32,679 nucleotides of DNA from Candidatus Rifleibacteriota bacterium (GTDB taxonomy: Bacteria; Vulcanimicrobiota; Xenobia; Xenobiales; Xenobiaceae): contig CAAGRW010000033.1 in NCBI GenBank assembly GCA_900772775.1, forward strand, positions 1 through 32,679, given 5' to 3'. Shown here piece by piece: positions 8,574 through 16,203 of the stretch (position 1 is the stretch's first letter; each line of letters starts with the position of its first letter). A program made the position numbers and the translations under genes. The notes beneath the pieces are model-generated. The model saw only the letters and a list, made by a program, of their open reading frames with translations. It had not been told where the DNA came from and searched no databases.

Positions 8574-8968
8574 TTATCGTCCCCTCCTTTAGCTTTGTCA
8601 GGATGTTCGCCGTTATCTTCGTTGACTATGTGATCTTGTTCATTTTCAAACACGCTATTAAAAAGATCAGCCAACTCGGATTCTTCAGTCATAAGCAAAT
8701 TTTCTGCCTCAGGCAATCCTAGGAAACGTTCTTTCGCCCCTAAACAGTCCTTACTCCAAGGCTCCCAATAGGGACACACCTTAGTGCGCCTATCTTCCAC
8801 CTTATCAGTTACCGGAACCATCAAATATTCTTCTTGACGGAAGATATTCAATCGTGTGCAATGGAACAAAGTATACTCTGTATCCAAAACTTCATCTATT
8901 TCCAAACCATTATCAACAGTTTCTAAGTAGCGACACAAAGCGCAAACTTTCCATTTATCTTCAGTCAT
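8570..8968 (-). CDS. Cys-rich acidic 132-aa protein, unknown function
   Basis: No family recognised. The start is ATG 8968, preceded 4 nt upstream by a strong Shine-Dalgarno site. The frame stays open to 9010, but that extension runs toward a terminator and lacks a ribosome-binding site. The protein holds CALC near residue 8, then FHCTRL, then CPYWEPWSKDC. That gives five Cys arranged like a small metal-binding (zinc or iron-sulfur) module, followed by a strongly acidic tail (NEDNGEHPDKAKGGDDK). Its stop overlaps the GTG of the kinase-like gene by 4 nt, so it is first in a coupled three-gene unit with the kinase-like/FGE-like and SpoIID-like proteins. It may be a cytoplasmic partner of the kinase-like domain. 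That is inference from the coupling alone. Confidence 0.75.
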   Translation of the reverse strand: MTEDKWKVCALCRYLETVDNGLEIDEVLDTEYTLFHCTRLNIFRQEEYLMVPVTDKVEDRRTKVCPYWEPWSKDCLGAKERFLGLPEAENLLMTEESELADLFNSVFENEQDHIVNEDNGEHPDKAKGGDDK

Positions 8969-8972
8969 TATT

Positions 8973-8978
8973 ACCTCC
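8973..8978 (-). promoter_or_regulatory. Ribosome-binding site fixing the 132-aa gene start
   Basis: Reads GGAGGT leftward, 4 nt before ATG 8968. It decides the start against the upstream in-frame start at 9010. Confidence 0.8.
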
Positions 8979-9008
8979 GTCCTATAAAATTGCCATGGCC
9001 GGTATTTC

Positions 9009-9049
9009 AAAAAAAAAGCTCCCTAATCTTTCTAGAAAAAGATGGGAGC
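9009..9049 (-). terminator. Rho-independent terminator of the lipoprotein gene
   Basis: The stem pairs GCTCCC 9018-9023 with GGGAGC 9044-9049, extended by ATCTTT 9026-9031 with the complementary bases before 9044. In the leftward direction nine T residues follow (9009-9017). It lies just past the stop at 9068. Confidence 0.9.
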
Positions 9050-9067
9050 ACCAACAAAATTGTTAGC

Positions 9068-9910
9068 CTATTTACTTGAAGGCGCAGCCGACACTTCTTC
9101 TTTCGAAGCGACCGGAGCAGCAGCTTGGGTTTGGGCATTGGACTCGGTAGAGGGAGCAACTATTTTTTCTGCAGGTTCAGCCTTCGCACTATCGATAGCC
9201 AACTTATCCTCTATAGCAACCAAAGCTTCGGCATGTTTGATAAATCCGGAACGGAACTGGCCGAAACTAAATGTTTGAGCAATATCATGGAATTTGTTCA
9301 AAGTGGCTTCCAAAGTAGCGTTGCTCAATTCTGGCTTAGCCTTAAGCTCTTCCGGAGAAGGCTGATAATCTACGGCCGAGCCCAAAAGGACATAGCCAGC
9401 CCTTTCCTTTTGCTCATCTTTAATAGGTTCAACGAAAAACCAAGCTTTGCTATAAACTTTTAAACCGTCTTTTACTTGAGTAAAGCTGACCCAAGGAGCA
9501 GTTTCGTCAACACCCTCTTCTATATCGCCGATTCCTTTTAATTCACCCTTCATATGGGCAATCTGAACTTTGGCAAATTCGGCTGCATCTACTTGAGGAT
9601 TTTCGATATCGATTCTCGTCAAGGCCACATTACTTCTGAAATGAGGAGCATTGGGCTGGACATTGAGCGGAGCCAAAGCAATTACCACAGTGTTGCCTAT
9701 GCCGCGACGCAATTCCCAAAATTGGTCTTCTCCAGACACATCTTTAGAGCGCTCGATTATAGGTACTGTAAAGGAAATGCCATCTTCACAAAAACGGCCT
9801 ATTTGGCCGCTGAAATGAGTCGACTGGGCTGCCGGGCCGCAAGCATACAGTCCGGAAAGCAACAACAAAGATGCAGAAATAGCAGAAAAGCGTTTAAAAT
9901 TGAATAACAT
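9068..9910 (-). CDS. Predicted lipoprotein, unknown function
   Basis: The 280-aa protein begins with a basic stretch, a hydrophobic core and a lipobox (LYAC, Cys24, followed by Gly), so it should be lipid-anchored outside the inner membrane. The mature part (about 30-230) looks like a folded alpha/beta domain with segments such as ISFTVP, VSFTQVKDGLKVYSKAWFFVEP and TLNKFHDIAQTFSF. The end (about 240-280) is an Ala/Pro/Ser/Glu-rich disordered tail. The overall pattern (secreted, one compact domain ending in a helix, written to report on a TVPIIERSKD-type N-terminal strand) resembles small stress or envelope lipoproteins, but I cannot name the family. It has its own terminator and lies downstream of efp, with another terminator between them, so it is probably monocistronic. 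Confidence 0.8.
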   Translation of the reverse strand: MLFNFKRFSAISASLLLLSGLYACGPAAQSTHFSGQIGRFCEDGISFTVPIIERSKDVSGEDQFWELRRGIGNTVVIALAPLNVQPNAPHFRSNVALTRIDIENPQVDAAEFAKVQIAHMKGELKGIGDIEEGVDETAPWVSFTQVKDGLKVYSKAWFFVEPIKDEQKERAGYVLLGSAVDYQPSPEELKAKPELSNATLEATLNKFHDIAQTFSFGQFRSGFIKHAEALVAIEDKLAIDSAKAEPAEKIVAPSTESNAQTQAAAPVASKEEVSAAPSSK

Positions 9911-9972
9911 ACCAGGTCTTTCCGTTCTTTAAGGCTACTATTCTTCCTCTAAACAGACTCTGTGCCAAGCTT

Positions 9973-10009
9973 AAAAAAAAGAAGCGAACCACATAGGCCC
10001 GCTTCTTTT
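9973..10009 (-). terminator. Rho-independent terminator of efp
   Basis: A 10-bp inverted repeat (9977-9986 with 10000-10009) is followed leftward by a run of T residues (complement of the A-run 9973-9980). It lies 39 nt beyond the efp stop. Confidence 0.85.
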
Positions 10010-10047
10010 GTCAGTGCATAGAATGCCTTAAGAAATGCTCGTTTACA

Positions 10048-10605
10048 TTATAAGCGGCGTAAATATTCTCCGGAGCGCGTATCAACTTGTACCTTGGTAC
10101 CAATTTCCACGAACAGAGGAACGTTGATGACAGCACCTGTCTCTAAGGTAGCGGGCTTGGTAGCGCCAGTAGCGGTATCACCTTTGAAACCAGGCTCAGT
10201 GTGAGTAATAACCAATTCTACAAAATTGGGGACCTCTACACCGATGGGAACATCGTTGTGCAAAGCAACGTCTACTTCCATACCGTCTTTGAGCCACTGC
10301 TTCTGATCGCCGAGCAAAGACACGTCGATAGCCAAATCTTCATAGGTTTCCAAATCCATGAAGTGATACATATCGCCGTCGGAATAAGTGAATTGCATCT
10401 TGCGACGATCGATATGAGCGCGCATGATCTTTTCACCACCGCGGAACGTTTTCTCGATAACGTAACCGGTTTTGATATTTTTGATTTTGGAACGGACAAA
10501 AGCGGCGCCTTTGCCAGGTTTTACATGCAAGAATTCGACTATCTGATAGAGGTCGCCGTCAATTTCAACCGTCAAGCCGGTACGAAAATCGTTAACCGAG
10601 ATCAT
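10048..10605 (-). CDS. efp: Translation elongation factor P
   Basis: EF-P relieves ribosome stalling at polyproline stretches. The 185-aa length and the three-domain pattern are standard. The N-terminal KOW-like domain contains the exposed loop HVKPGKGAAFVR with Lys32 at its tip, which is the residue modified or used at the peptidyl-transferase centre. The OB domains include FRGGEKIMRAHIDRR, VPNFVELVITHTEPG and the C-terminal GAVINVPLFVEIGTKVQVDTR. The ATG at 10605 has a strong Shine-Dalgarno site (GGAGGA) 7 nt upstream. The sequence around the loop looks closest to the Firmicutes type. I see no EpmA- or EpmB-like modification gene in the window, so how or whether Lys32 is modified is unknown. 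Confidence 0.97.
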   Translation of the reverse strand: MISVNDFRTGLTVEIDGDLYQIVEFLHVKPGKGAAFVRSKIKNIKTGYVIEKTFRGGEKIMRAHIDRRKMQFTYSDGDMYHFMDLETYEDLAIDVSLLGDQKQWLKDGMEVDVALHNDVPIGVEVPNFVELVITHTEPGFKGDTATGATKPATLETGAVINVPLFVEIGTKVQVDTRSGEYLRRL

Positions 10606-10645
10606 AAAGTTCCTCCGCTAGGTAAGTATATTTACAAAAATCAAC

Positions 10646-10660
10646 TTCGAACCATTCGAA
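10646..10660. repeat. Paired TTCGAA palindromes upstream of efp
   Basis: Two TTCGAA hexamers (10646-10651 and 10655-10660) lie 3 nt apart, about 41-55 nt before the efp start. The whole unit is nearly its own reverse complement, so it could be an operator. Chance is also possible. Confidence 0.25.
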
Positions 10661-10742
10661 CGAACAGGCTCAATACCTGCCAAACGATAATTCAATCAAA
10701 AAAAATAAAGTGTACGAGCGTATTGCCTCGAGCCCTAAAAGC

Positions 10743-11993
10743 TTAACGTCCCTCCCAATTGAGTTCAACTTCCAAGTAATAAGAAATTCGGGGAATACTG
10801 CTACGCAAAGGATGACGTCCTGTTCCTTTGAGATTTTTGGTTTCTCCAGCTCCTACAGTGCCTAATTCTTCGCGTTTGGTAAAAACTTTGCCACCGTTAC
10901 TGTCCACAACAGACAACACAACACTAACTTTTTTAGCTTCCGCTGCCGAGCGATTAAAAATATTGACTGAATACTCGATGTTGCCATCGCCGTAATTGGC
11001 GCTAACTTGAGGATTGCTATAAGAAACAAAAGGAACAGCTTTTATAGATTCGGTTGGCGAAGCTTCCGGTTTTTTTTCTGTTTTTTTCACTTCAGGCTTA
11101 GTCTCGGCCTTCTTTGGAGCCGCAGTAGAAGCTTGGCTATTTTTTTTCTTCTTGGGGCGCGGCTTCGCCTTGGGATAAGAACCTTCAGAAGCATTACTTT
11201 GTGTGGCTTTAACCTTGGCTGTCGCAGTAGCGACTCGGCCTGTCCTTCTGGGAGTTACACCGGCTAAAGCGGCATCATCGTTAAACTCGCTGGGGAAATC
11301 GCCTTCAGCCGAGTAGGTAACTCGCTTGCGTTTTACATTATTGGTGGCCGTCGAAGCCTTTTTTTTCTTCTGAGCAGCAGCTTTTCTAGCTTCTTCCGCC
11401 TCTTCTTTTTGGCGCTTAAGCTTTTCGGCTCGGCGGTCAGCCAAAATTTGCTCAGCCCTCTTAACTTGGGCCGCTTTTTCGGCTTTGAGATCTTCAGCAG
11501 CCAAACGATCGGCAGAACTGATGGGGCGAGGAGCTATTATATCGATAATGCCAGTAGCTTTATTGTCTTTGACAGCAAAACCCAAACGCTCGGCTAATAA
11601 ACGAACCGGAACCCACACTTCGTTGTCGCGCCACACATAAGCTATAGGAAAAACGACGCCATCATACTCCGCTTCCAGCAATTTTGCTTCTTGAGTCGCC
11701 CAACTGGATTCTTGAGCGGCAAATGCCTCCCCTATTTCCAGATTTTGCCCATTGGCCGGAGCGGCGGCAAATAACAAGCGTCCATTTTCGGAAACGGACA
11801 CTCCAACGTGCATAGCCTGAACAAATTGCTTCAAAGGAGCATATAAAGCGGAGTCTACATAGACGACGCGCTTAAATGGCTTGTTGCGAACATACACTTC
11901 GTCGGCATAAACCGGAAGAGCACTTCCCAGCAGACAGGCAAATGCTGCTAAGCCCACGCACCATCTGCGGACAGAATAAAAACTAAGAGACAT
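10743..11993 (-). CDS. Secreted protein with copper-amine-oxidase-like N-terminal domain
   Basis: The 416-aa product starts at ATG 11993, preceded by GGTGGA. An in-frame TTG at 12011 would add six residues (MGGGGT) that look like an out-of-place Shine-Dalgarno region, so the ATG is chosen. A signal peptide ends near ALPVYA/DEV. Residues about 35-150 match the copper-amine-oxidase-like N-terminal domain (VYVDSALYAPLKQFVQAM, VWVPVRLLAERLGFAV), often found in wall-associated proteins. A Lys/Ala/Glu-rich coiled coil (about 175-220) and a Pro/Lys-rich linker follow. The C-terminal domain (about 320-416) is a beta-rich, FxLYD-like module (YSVNIFNRSAAEAKKVSVVLSV, cut here; VGAGETKNLKG). It is probably an extracellular adaptor bound to the wall or outer layer. 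Substrate is unknown. Confidence 0.82.
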   Translation of the reverse strand: MSLSFYSVRRWCVGLAAFACLLGSALPVYADEVYVRNKPFKRVVYVDSALYAPLKQFVQAMHVGVSVSENGRLLFAAAPANGQNLEIGEAFAAQESSWATQEAKLLEAEYDGVVFPIAYVWRDNEVWVPVRLLAERLGFAVKDNKATGIIDIIAPRPISSADRLAAEDLKAEKAAQVKRAEQILADRRAEKLKRQKEEAEEARKAAAQKKKKASTATNNVKRKRVTYSAEGDFPSEFNDDAALAGVTPRRTGRVATATAKVKATQSNASEGSYPKAKPRPKKKKNSQASTAAPKKAETKPEVKKTEKKPEASPTESIKAVPFVSYSNPQVSANYGDGNIEYSVNIFNRSAAEAKKVSVVLSVVDSNGGKVFTKREELGTVGAGETKNLKGTGRHPLRSSIPRISYYLEVELNWEGR

Positions 11994-12030
11994 CGTTCCA
12001 CCGCCGCCCAAAAAAAAGAATCAGCCATAC

Positions 12031-12082
12031 TGTGACGAGCGACTATACTTCCTACATTTTTAAGAAGTTCTCCCACGTCACA
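12031..12082 (-). other. Two-tier inverted repeat between two minus-strand genes
   Basis: TGTGACG 12031-12037 pairs with CGTCACA 12076-12082, and ACTTC 12047-12051 with GAAGT 12064-12068. It lies between the helix-turn-helix gene and the next start. A T-run of eight or nine bases follows, but 12 nt away, so it is a weak terminator candidate or an operator. Confidence 0.3.
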
Positions 12083-12094
12083 AAGCATCTTAAA

Positions 12095-12436
12095 CTATTT
12101 GAAAAAGATAGGACGCTTGGAGTTAGCTTCCAAGATAACTTCACGCATCTCGGCAAATTTGCGCATTTGCTGAATTTGGCCTTGTAATTGCTTCACTTCA
12201 CCTTGCAATTCAGAAATTTTGTTTTCAATTTCTTTGTCTTCTTCAGTGTTAGCGTTACTCTTCTTCTGTCCCACAGCTTGAGCTACTTTGCCTGCCCAAG
12301 CCTCAATTACTTGAGGAGAGGTTCCAATTTCCTTAGCCAATTTGCCTTCATCTTCGCCTGCTAAATAGCGCACAACGATAGCGGCACGATCTTCATCGGA
12401 GAAATTTGAATAATTGATATTTTTGTTCTGTTCCAC
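12095..12436 (-). CDS. Small helix-turn-helix/coiled-coil protein
   Basis: The 113-aa product is started here at GTG 12436 (GAGGT Shine-Dalgarno site about 6 nt upstream). A TTG four codons earlier is less likely. Residues about 10-50 form a homeodomain-like helix-turn-helix of the transposase-8/IS3 type (FSDEDRAAIVVRYLAGED, KLAKEIGTSPQVIEAWAGKV). Residues about 62-100 form a long amphipathic coiled coil (ENKISELQGEVKQLQGQIQQM). IS3 OrfA proteins share this layout, but there is no OrfB, no terminal repeat and no target duplication around it. A free-standing DNA-binding regulator that dimerises through the coiled coil is more likely. It lies between the tRNA operon and a secreted-protein gene. 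Confidence 0.75.
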   Translation of the reverse strand: MEQNKNINYSNFSDEDRAAIVVRYLAGEDEGKLAKEIGTSPQVIEAWAGKVAQAVGQKKSNANTEEDKEIENKISELQGEVKQLQGQIQQMRKFAEMREVILEANSKRPIFFK

Positions 12437-12573
12437 GATAAACCTCAAATATGCGAAAAAAAATTCAAACAGCGAGCGGTGCGCTCCCTTCGATTTAACA
12501 CAGCTGCATTCCCGCTTACTAGAAAAACGAAAGACTAGTGGCTATACTTTTTACTCTTATAGAGCAAAAAGAT

Positions 12574-12604
12574 AAAAAAAAATGAGCCTCTTAAAGAGGC
12601 TCAT
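12574..12604 (-). terminator. Rho-independent terminator of the tRNA operon
   Basis: A 9-bp perfect stem (12582-12590 with 12596-12604), 5-nt loop, then eight T residues leftward. It begins 3 nt after the encoded CCA of tRNA-Lys. Confidence 0.95.
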
Positions 12605-12606
12605 CT

Positions 12607-12681
12607 TGGTGGGTTGTACAGGACTCGAACCTGTGGCCACCTGATTAAAAGTCAGATGCTCTACCACTGAGCTAACAACCC
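12607..12681 (-). tRNA. tRNA-Lys (anticodon TTT)
   Basis: Cloverleaf with 7-bp acceptor (GGGTTGT with ACAACCC), D-arm, anticodon loop CTTTTAA and TTCGA T-loop. CCA is encoded (12607-12609). Confidence 0.96.
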
Positions 12682-12713
12682 ATATTCACCTTCAACACAC
12701 TGTGTTGTTTAGG

Positions 12714-12791
12714 TGGGGTGGATAGTGGGACTCGAACCCACGACCTCCGGTTCCACAGACCGGCGCTCTAACCAACTGAGCTATATCCACC
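12714..12791 (-). tRNA. tRNA-His (anticodon GTG)
   Basis: Cloverleaf with acceptor GTGGATA/TATCCAC, anticodon loop CTGTGGA, encoded CCA (12714-12716). The extra 5-prime G (complement of 12791) and C73 expected for histidine tRNA are present. Confidence 0.96.
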
Positions 12792-12800
12792 ATATTTCTT

Positions 12801-12876
<76 letters not shown>

Positions 12877-12914
12877 ATATACCCTATGCTTATCACCTAG
12901 CGCAACTCACTGAC

Positions 12915-12992
12915 TGGTCGGAGCGGCCGGATTCGAACCGGCGACCCCTTGCTCCCAAAGCAAGTGCGCTATCCAGGCTGCGCTACGCTCCG
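12915..12992 (-). tRNA. tRNA-Pro (anticodon TGG)
   Basis: Cloverleaf with acceptor CGGAGCG/CGCTCCG, anticodon loop TTTGGGA, encoded CCA (12915-12917). It is first in the four-tRNA transcript. Confidence 0.96.
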
Positions 12993-13016
12993 TTCACAAC
13001 CCTCCGGGCGAGAAGA

Positions 13017-13045
13017 ATAATACCTCAGACCAATACCTAAGTCAA
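13017..13045 (-). promoter_or_regulatory. Sigma-70 promoter of the tRNA operon
   Basis: Reads leftward as TTGACT (-35, 13040-13045), 17-bp spacer, TATTAT (-10, 13017-13022). The bases between -10 and the expected start are G+C-rich, a discriminator type known from growth-rate-controlled stable-RNA promoters. It lies 25 nt before tRNA-Pro. Confidence 0.85.
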
Positions 13046-13128
13046 TACCTTTATAAGAAAAAAAAACATTTTTTTGAAAAATTTATCTCCAAAGGCCAAT
13101 CACCGGTCGCCTAGGCTGCCAACCATAT

Positions 13129-13174
13129 AAAAAAGCCCTTCTAAAGTAGTATCAAAATACACACTTAGAAGGGC
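13129..13174 (-). terminator. Rho-independent terminator of rapA
   Basis: A 10-bp perfect inverted repeat (13135-13144 with 13165-13174), then six T residues leftward (13129-13134). It lies 25 nt beyond the rapA stop. Confidence 0.88.
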
Positions 13175-13198
13175 CCGATACAAAGGAGATGTCAGTAG

Positions 13199-16006
13199 CT
13201 AACCATTTTCTCCAGTTTCCATAAGCACCAAACGAATAGCATCCAGTCTGGGACTAGAATCGGCTATAGCCGAATAAACGACTTCATTTAATTCTTCCTG
13301 GGCTTCCACATCAGCGTGAGTTACCGAAGGATTGATCTTGGTAAGCTCTTGCAAACGCAACTTCTCGCCTTCCAAAATCAGTTTGGCTTTTTCCATAGCT
13401 TTGGTGCGCATAGGTTTTACCATATTTTGAATAGCTTTGACTACTTTTTCGGTCAGAAGTTCTACACGTTCGCCACATTTTTCCCAAAGCTTGACTACAC
13501 TATTGGGCTTAATGCGTTTGAGCCCCTTATGCGCAGGTATCTCTTCGCGATAGACAGTACCATCCAAATTGATATTGAGCAAAATAGGCACCGGAGAAAG
13601 ATAACGTCCCAATTCCAAGTTGTCTTGGCCAATAGCCTCAAATATAAAGAGGAACTGTATCACCAAGCCATTTTTAGGAGCTGACTTCCAATGCACAGCG
13701 GAAGCGCTGCCATCAGTACCATCTAAAGCAAACGAAAGCAATTCTTTCACCAAAGGATGAGCACCATTTAAGTATTCTACTTCTTCGCGAGCTAAAGCCA
13801 ATTCTCGATTGAAAGTAGCCAACATACCACCTTCATGCAAGCGCGATAAAGCATCAATTTGCATGTTTTTACTGGGAGTAAGATGATACATACCAGGCGT
13901 GCTCAACTCTTCAGCGTTGACACCGAAGCGATCCAGCAGCTTAGTTACAACACCTTCGATATCGAATTGCTTTGTCTCAGCCTCGATAGACGAAGCTAAT
14001 TGTTGACCGCGCTCTTCATTAAACGAATTTAAATCTACCAAATAGTCTACATTGTCTTCAGCTTTTTGCTTATATTGCTTAGCCAACTCTAAAGACTGGG
14101 CCAAGACAGGTCTAAAATCGCCCGGCTGCATTAAAACTTGATCGAGACGAACCGTCGTGGCAATTTCTTCTCCGCCTTCAACAGGGCCATCAAAAGAACC
14201 CATAACCTTGTGCCAAGCGAACAAGCGCTCTTCCGGAGTTCCACCTTTGAAGTACATGACATAAACATCGACAGGATGAGTTTGACCTATACGATCTAAA
14301 CGTCCAATGCGCTGCTCTACAGTATCCGGACTTAAGGGAATATCCCAGAAAATAAGAGTGTGAGCCGCTTGGAAATTGCGTCCTTCGCTGCCAATTTCAC
14401 TGCAAAGCAAAATGTCAGCGCCTTCGGGATCAGTAAACCAAACAGCCTGTTTATCGCGTTCAAATACAGTCAATCCTTCATGGAATACCGCCGAATAGAT
14501 CCCGAAATTATCACGCAAACGCTCGTGTAAAGCAGCTACTAATTGCATGCGTTTAGCAATTAAAACGATCTTTTCTCCGGGATGAGACTTCACATATGAG
14601 GCGATCCATAAAACGCGCTGGTCTTGGCGCAGCTGAGTCGGCGTAAGCTCTCCCAAGCCGGGGAAGACATTTTCAGCTCCATTGCGTGAGAGCGGTACTG
14701 GATGAACAACTCGTCCTGAGAATAAACCCGATAAGCGAGCACGCCTATTGCGGAATAACACGCGACCTGGGCCATGACGATCTATTAAAGCGCTAAGTAA
14801 CGCTTGGCTGTGTTCAGCAAAACTATCAGAATCCAAATGCTCTTGCAAAGCGCGGCTCAAATGGCTAATTTGTCCATCATTGGGAAATTCGGCTTCAATA
14901 TTTTTCAGAGCAGATAAAACCGCCTTGTGATCCGCTCCTGGCTTATCTTCACTCAAGGCAAAGTGCAACTCTTTAGCTAAATCGGCACCGTGCTTCCAGC
15001 TTTCACGCTCTTGGCAATAAGTGTCAAAATCTGTAAAACGCTTAGGATCGACTAAACGCAACAAGCCGAACTCAGTTTCCAAGCCACTTCGAGAAGGTGT
15101 GGCCGTCAGAAGCAAAACGCTACGTGAACGCTCAGCTAATCGGCTAACAGCTTCATAAGCTTCCTGCCCTTCGTGCAAATGGTGAGCTTCATCAACAATA
15201 AGTAAGTCCCAATCATATTTGAGGGCTTCATCGAGTAAACCGTCTTTCAAAGCTGTCCAAGGGGTAATAGCCCGTCTGGCAGCCATGTAAGGATCTTCTT
15301 CTTCCAAAGCCTCTCCATCTACTAAATTGAACACTTCATTAAAGCGACGGGCCATTTCGGCCAACCATTGGTTAGTTAAACTGTCGGGCAAAACTATTAG
15401 CACTCTGGAAGCACGTCCGCACTCACGTAAAACGCTAAAAATACGACCGGCCTCAATAGTTTTACCTAAGCCCACTTCATCAGATAACAAAACTCGTGGG
15501 TTAAGCATTGAGCAAACCCGTTCGGTAACATAAAGCTGATGTGGCAATAAGCTGGCTCGCGAAGCGCCAATAAAATAAGCCTCGGAACTAAGCATTTTGG
15601 AGCGCAACTTATGAGCGGCCAAACGCAAATGCAAATCTTCAGGATAGCCGACATTTCCGTAATGCATACGTCCCAAAGAACTTGACAAAGGCACTTTGTC
15701 TTCCAGATCGGCTTCAGACATAGACTGATCTCCATTCCAATAGGTAATCAGTCCGCCTTCTTGGGTAATTTTTTCTATACGGAAATGGCGACCGTCGCGA
15801 GCCACGGCCGTTTGTCCGACGTGCAAAATAATGCGACGCAAAGGCGCAGTTTTTATTCTATACAGACATTCTTCAGATTTGGCGGGGAAAAAAACTTTTA
15901 ATAAACGTTCATCGACAACTTCTTCAACACACCCAAGCCCCATCTGCGGATCAGACTCGTTGATAATTCTTTGACCCTTAACAAAATTTTCTAATAGATC
16001 CGACAT
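13199..16006 (-). CDS. rapA: RapA-type SWI2/SNF2 ATPase (RNA polymerase-associated)
   Basis: RapA binds RNA polymerase and helps recycle it after transcription, using a Swi2/Snf2 ATPase. The 935-aa product is close to the usual length (about 970) and follows the same order of parts. The N-terminal Tudor-like region contains GLGCVEEV and RHFRIEKITQEGGL. Residues about 140-185 read SSEAYFIGASRASLLPHQ and then LLSDEVGLGKTIEAGR (Walker A 176-183). The DEAH box is at 271-274, with LLLTATPSR and a conserved RHGPGRVLFRNRR segment. The second lobe has LLCSEIGSEGRNFQ and EQRIGRLDRIGQ. The C-terminal part keeps FNRELALAREE and ends RLDAIRLVLMETGE, as in enterobacterial RapA. It has its own terminator. 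Start is ATG 16006 with a weak GGATGG site. Confidence 0.92.
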   Translation of the reverse strand: MSDLLENFVKGQRIINESDPQMGLGCVEEVVDERLLKVFFPAKSEECLYRIKTAPLRRIILHVGQTAVARDGRHFRIEKITQEGGLITYWNGDQSMSEADLEDKVPLSSSLGRMHYGNVGYPEDLHLRLAAHKLRSKMLSSEAYFIGASRASLLPHQLYVTERVCSMLNPRVLLSDEVGLGKTIEAGRIFSVLRECGRASRVLIVLPDSLTNQWLAEMARRFNEVFNLVDGEALEEEDPYMAARRAITPWTALKDGLLDEALKYDWDLLIVDEAHHLHEGQEAYEAVSRLAERSRSVLLLTATPSRSGLETEFGLLRLVDPKRFTDFDTYCQERESWKHGADLAKELHFALSEDKPGADHKAVLSALKNIEAEFPNDGQISHLSRALQEHLDSDSFAEHSQALLSALIDRHGPGRVLFRNRRARLSGLFSGRVVHPVPLSRNGAENVFPGLGELTPTQLRQDQRVLWIASYVKSHPGEKIVLIAKRMQLVAALHERLRDNFGIYSAVFHEGLTVFERDKQAVWFTDPEGADILLCSEIGSEGRNFQAAHTLIFWDIPLSPDTVEQRIGRLDRIGQTHPVDVYVMYFKGGTPEERLFAWHKVMGSFDGPVEGGEEIATTVRLDQVLMQPGDFRPVLAQSLELAKQYKQKAEDNVDYLVDLNSFNEERGQQLASSIEAETKQFDIEGVVTKLLDRFGVNAEELSTPGMYHLTPSKNMQIDALSRLHEGGMLATFNRELALAREEVEYLNGAHPLVKELLSFALDGTDGSASAVHWKSAPKNGLVIQFLFIFEAIGQDNLELGRYLSPVPILLNINLDGTVYREEIPAHKGLKRIKPNSVVKLWEKCGERVELLTEKVVKAIQNMVKPMRTKAMEKAKLILEGEKLRLQELTKINPSVTHADVEAQEELNEVVYSAIADSSPRLDAIRLVLMETGENG

Positions 16007-16203
16007 AGCAATCCATCCAATAAAGCACTATTATTCTGCGAATTGCGCAGCAAAAAAACGAAAGAAATTCTCCCCCCGCTATCCCCTCCGAAGATATGAA
16101 CAAACAGCCGCTCACTATACCACTTTTACAAGTCAATATCCTTTAGATACGCAGTCTCAAAGGTAGAACGGCCATTGTCATAAGCCGAAGAAAAGCGCTT
16201 AGA

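Noticed and set aside
8969..9010. N-terminal extension of the 132-aa Cys-rich protein
   Set aside because: A strong Shine-Dalgarno site fixes the internal ATG at 8968, and the extension runs against the lipoprotein terminator.
8981..9010. Leftward promoter TTGAAA-18-TATAGG
   Set aside because: The expected start would fall within the Shine-Dalgarno site of the next gene, and the -10 is poor.
16114..16136. Leftward TTGACT and TATAGT upstream of rapA
   Set aside because: The spacer is only 11 bp and is too short, and an extended -10 alone is weak evidence.
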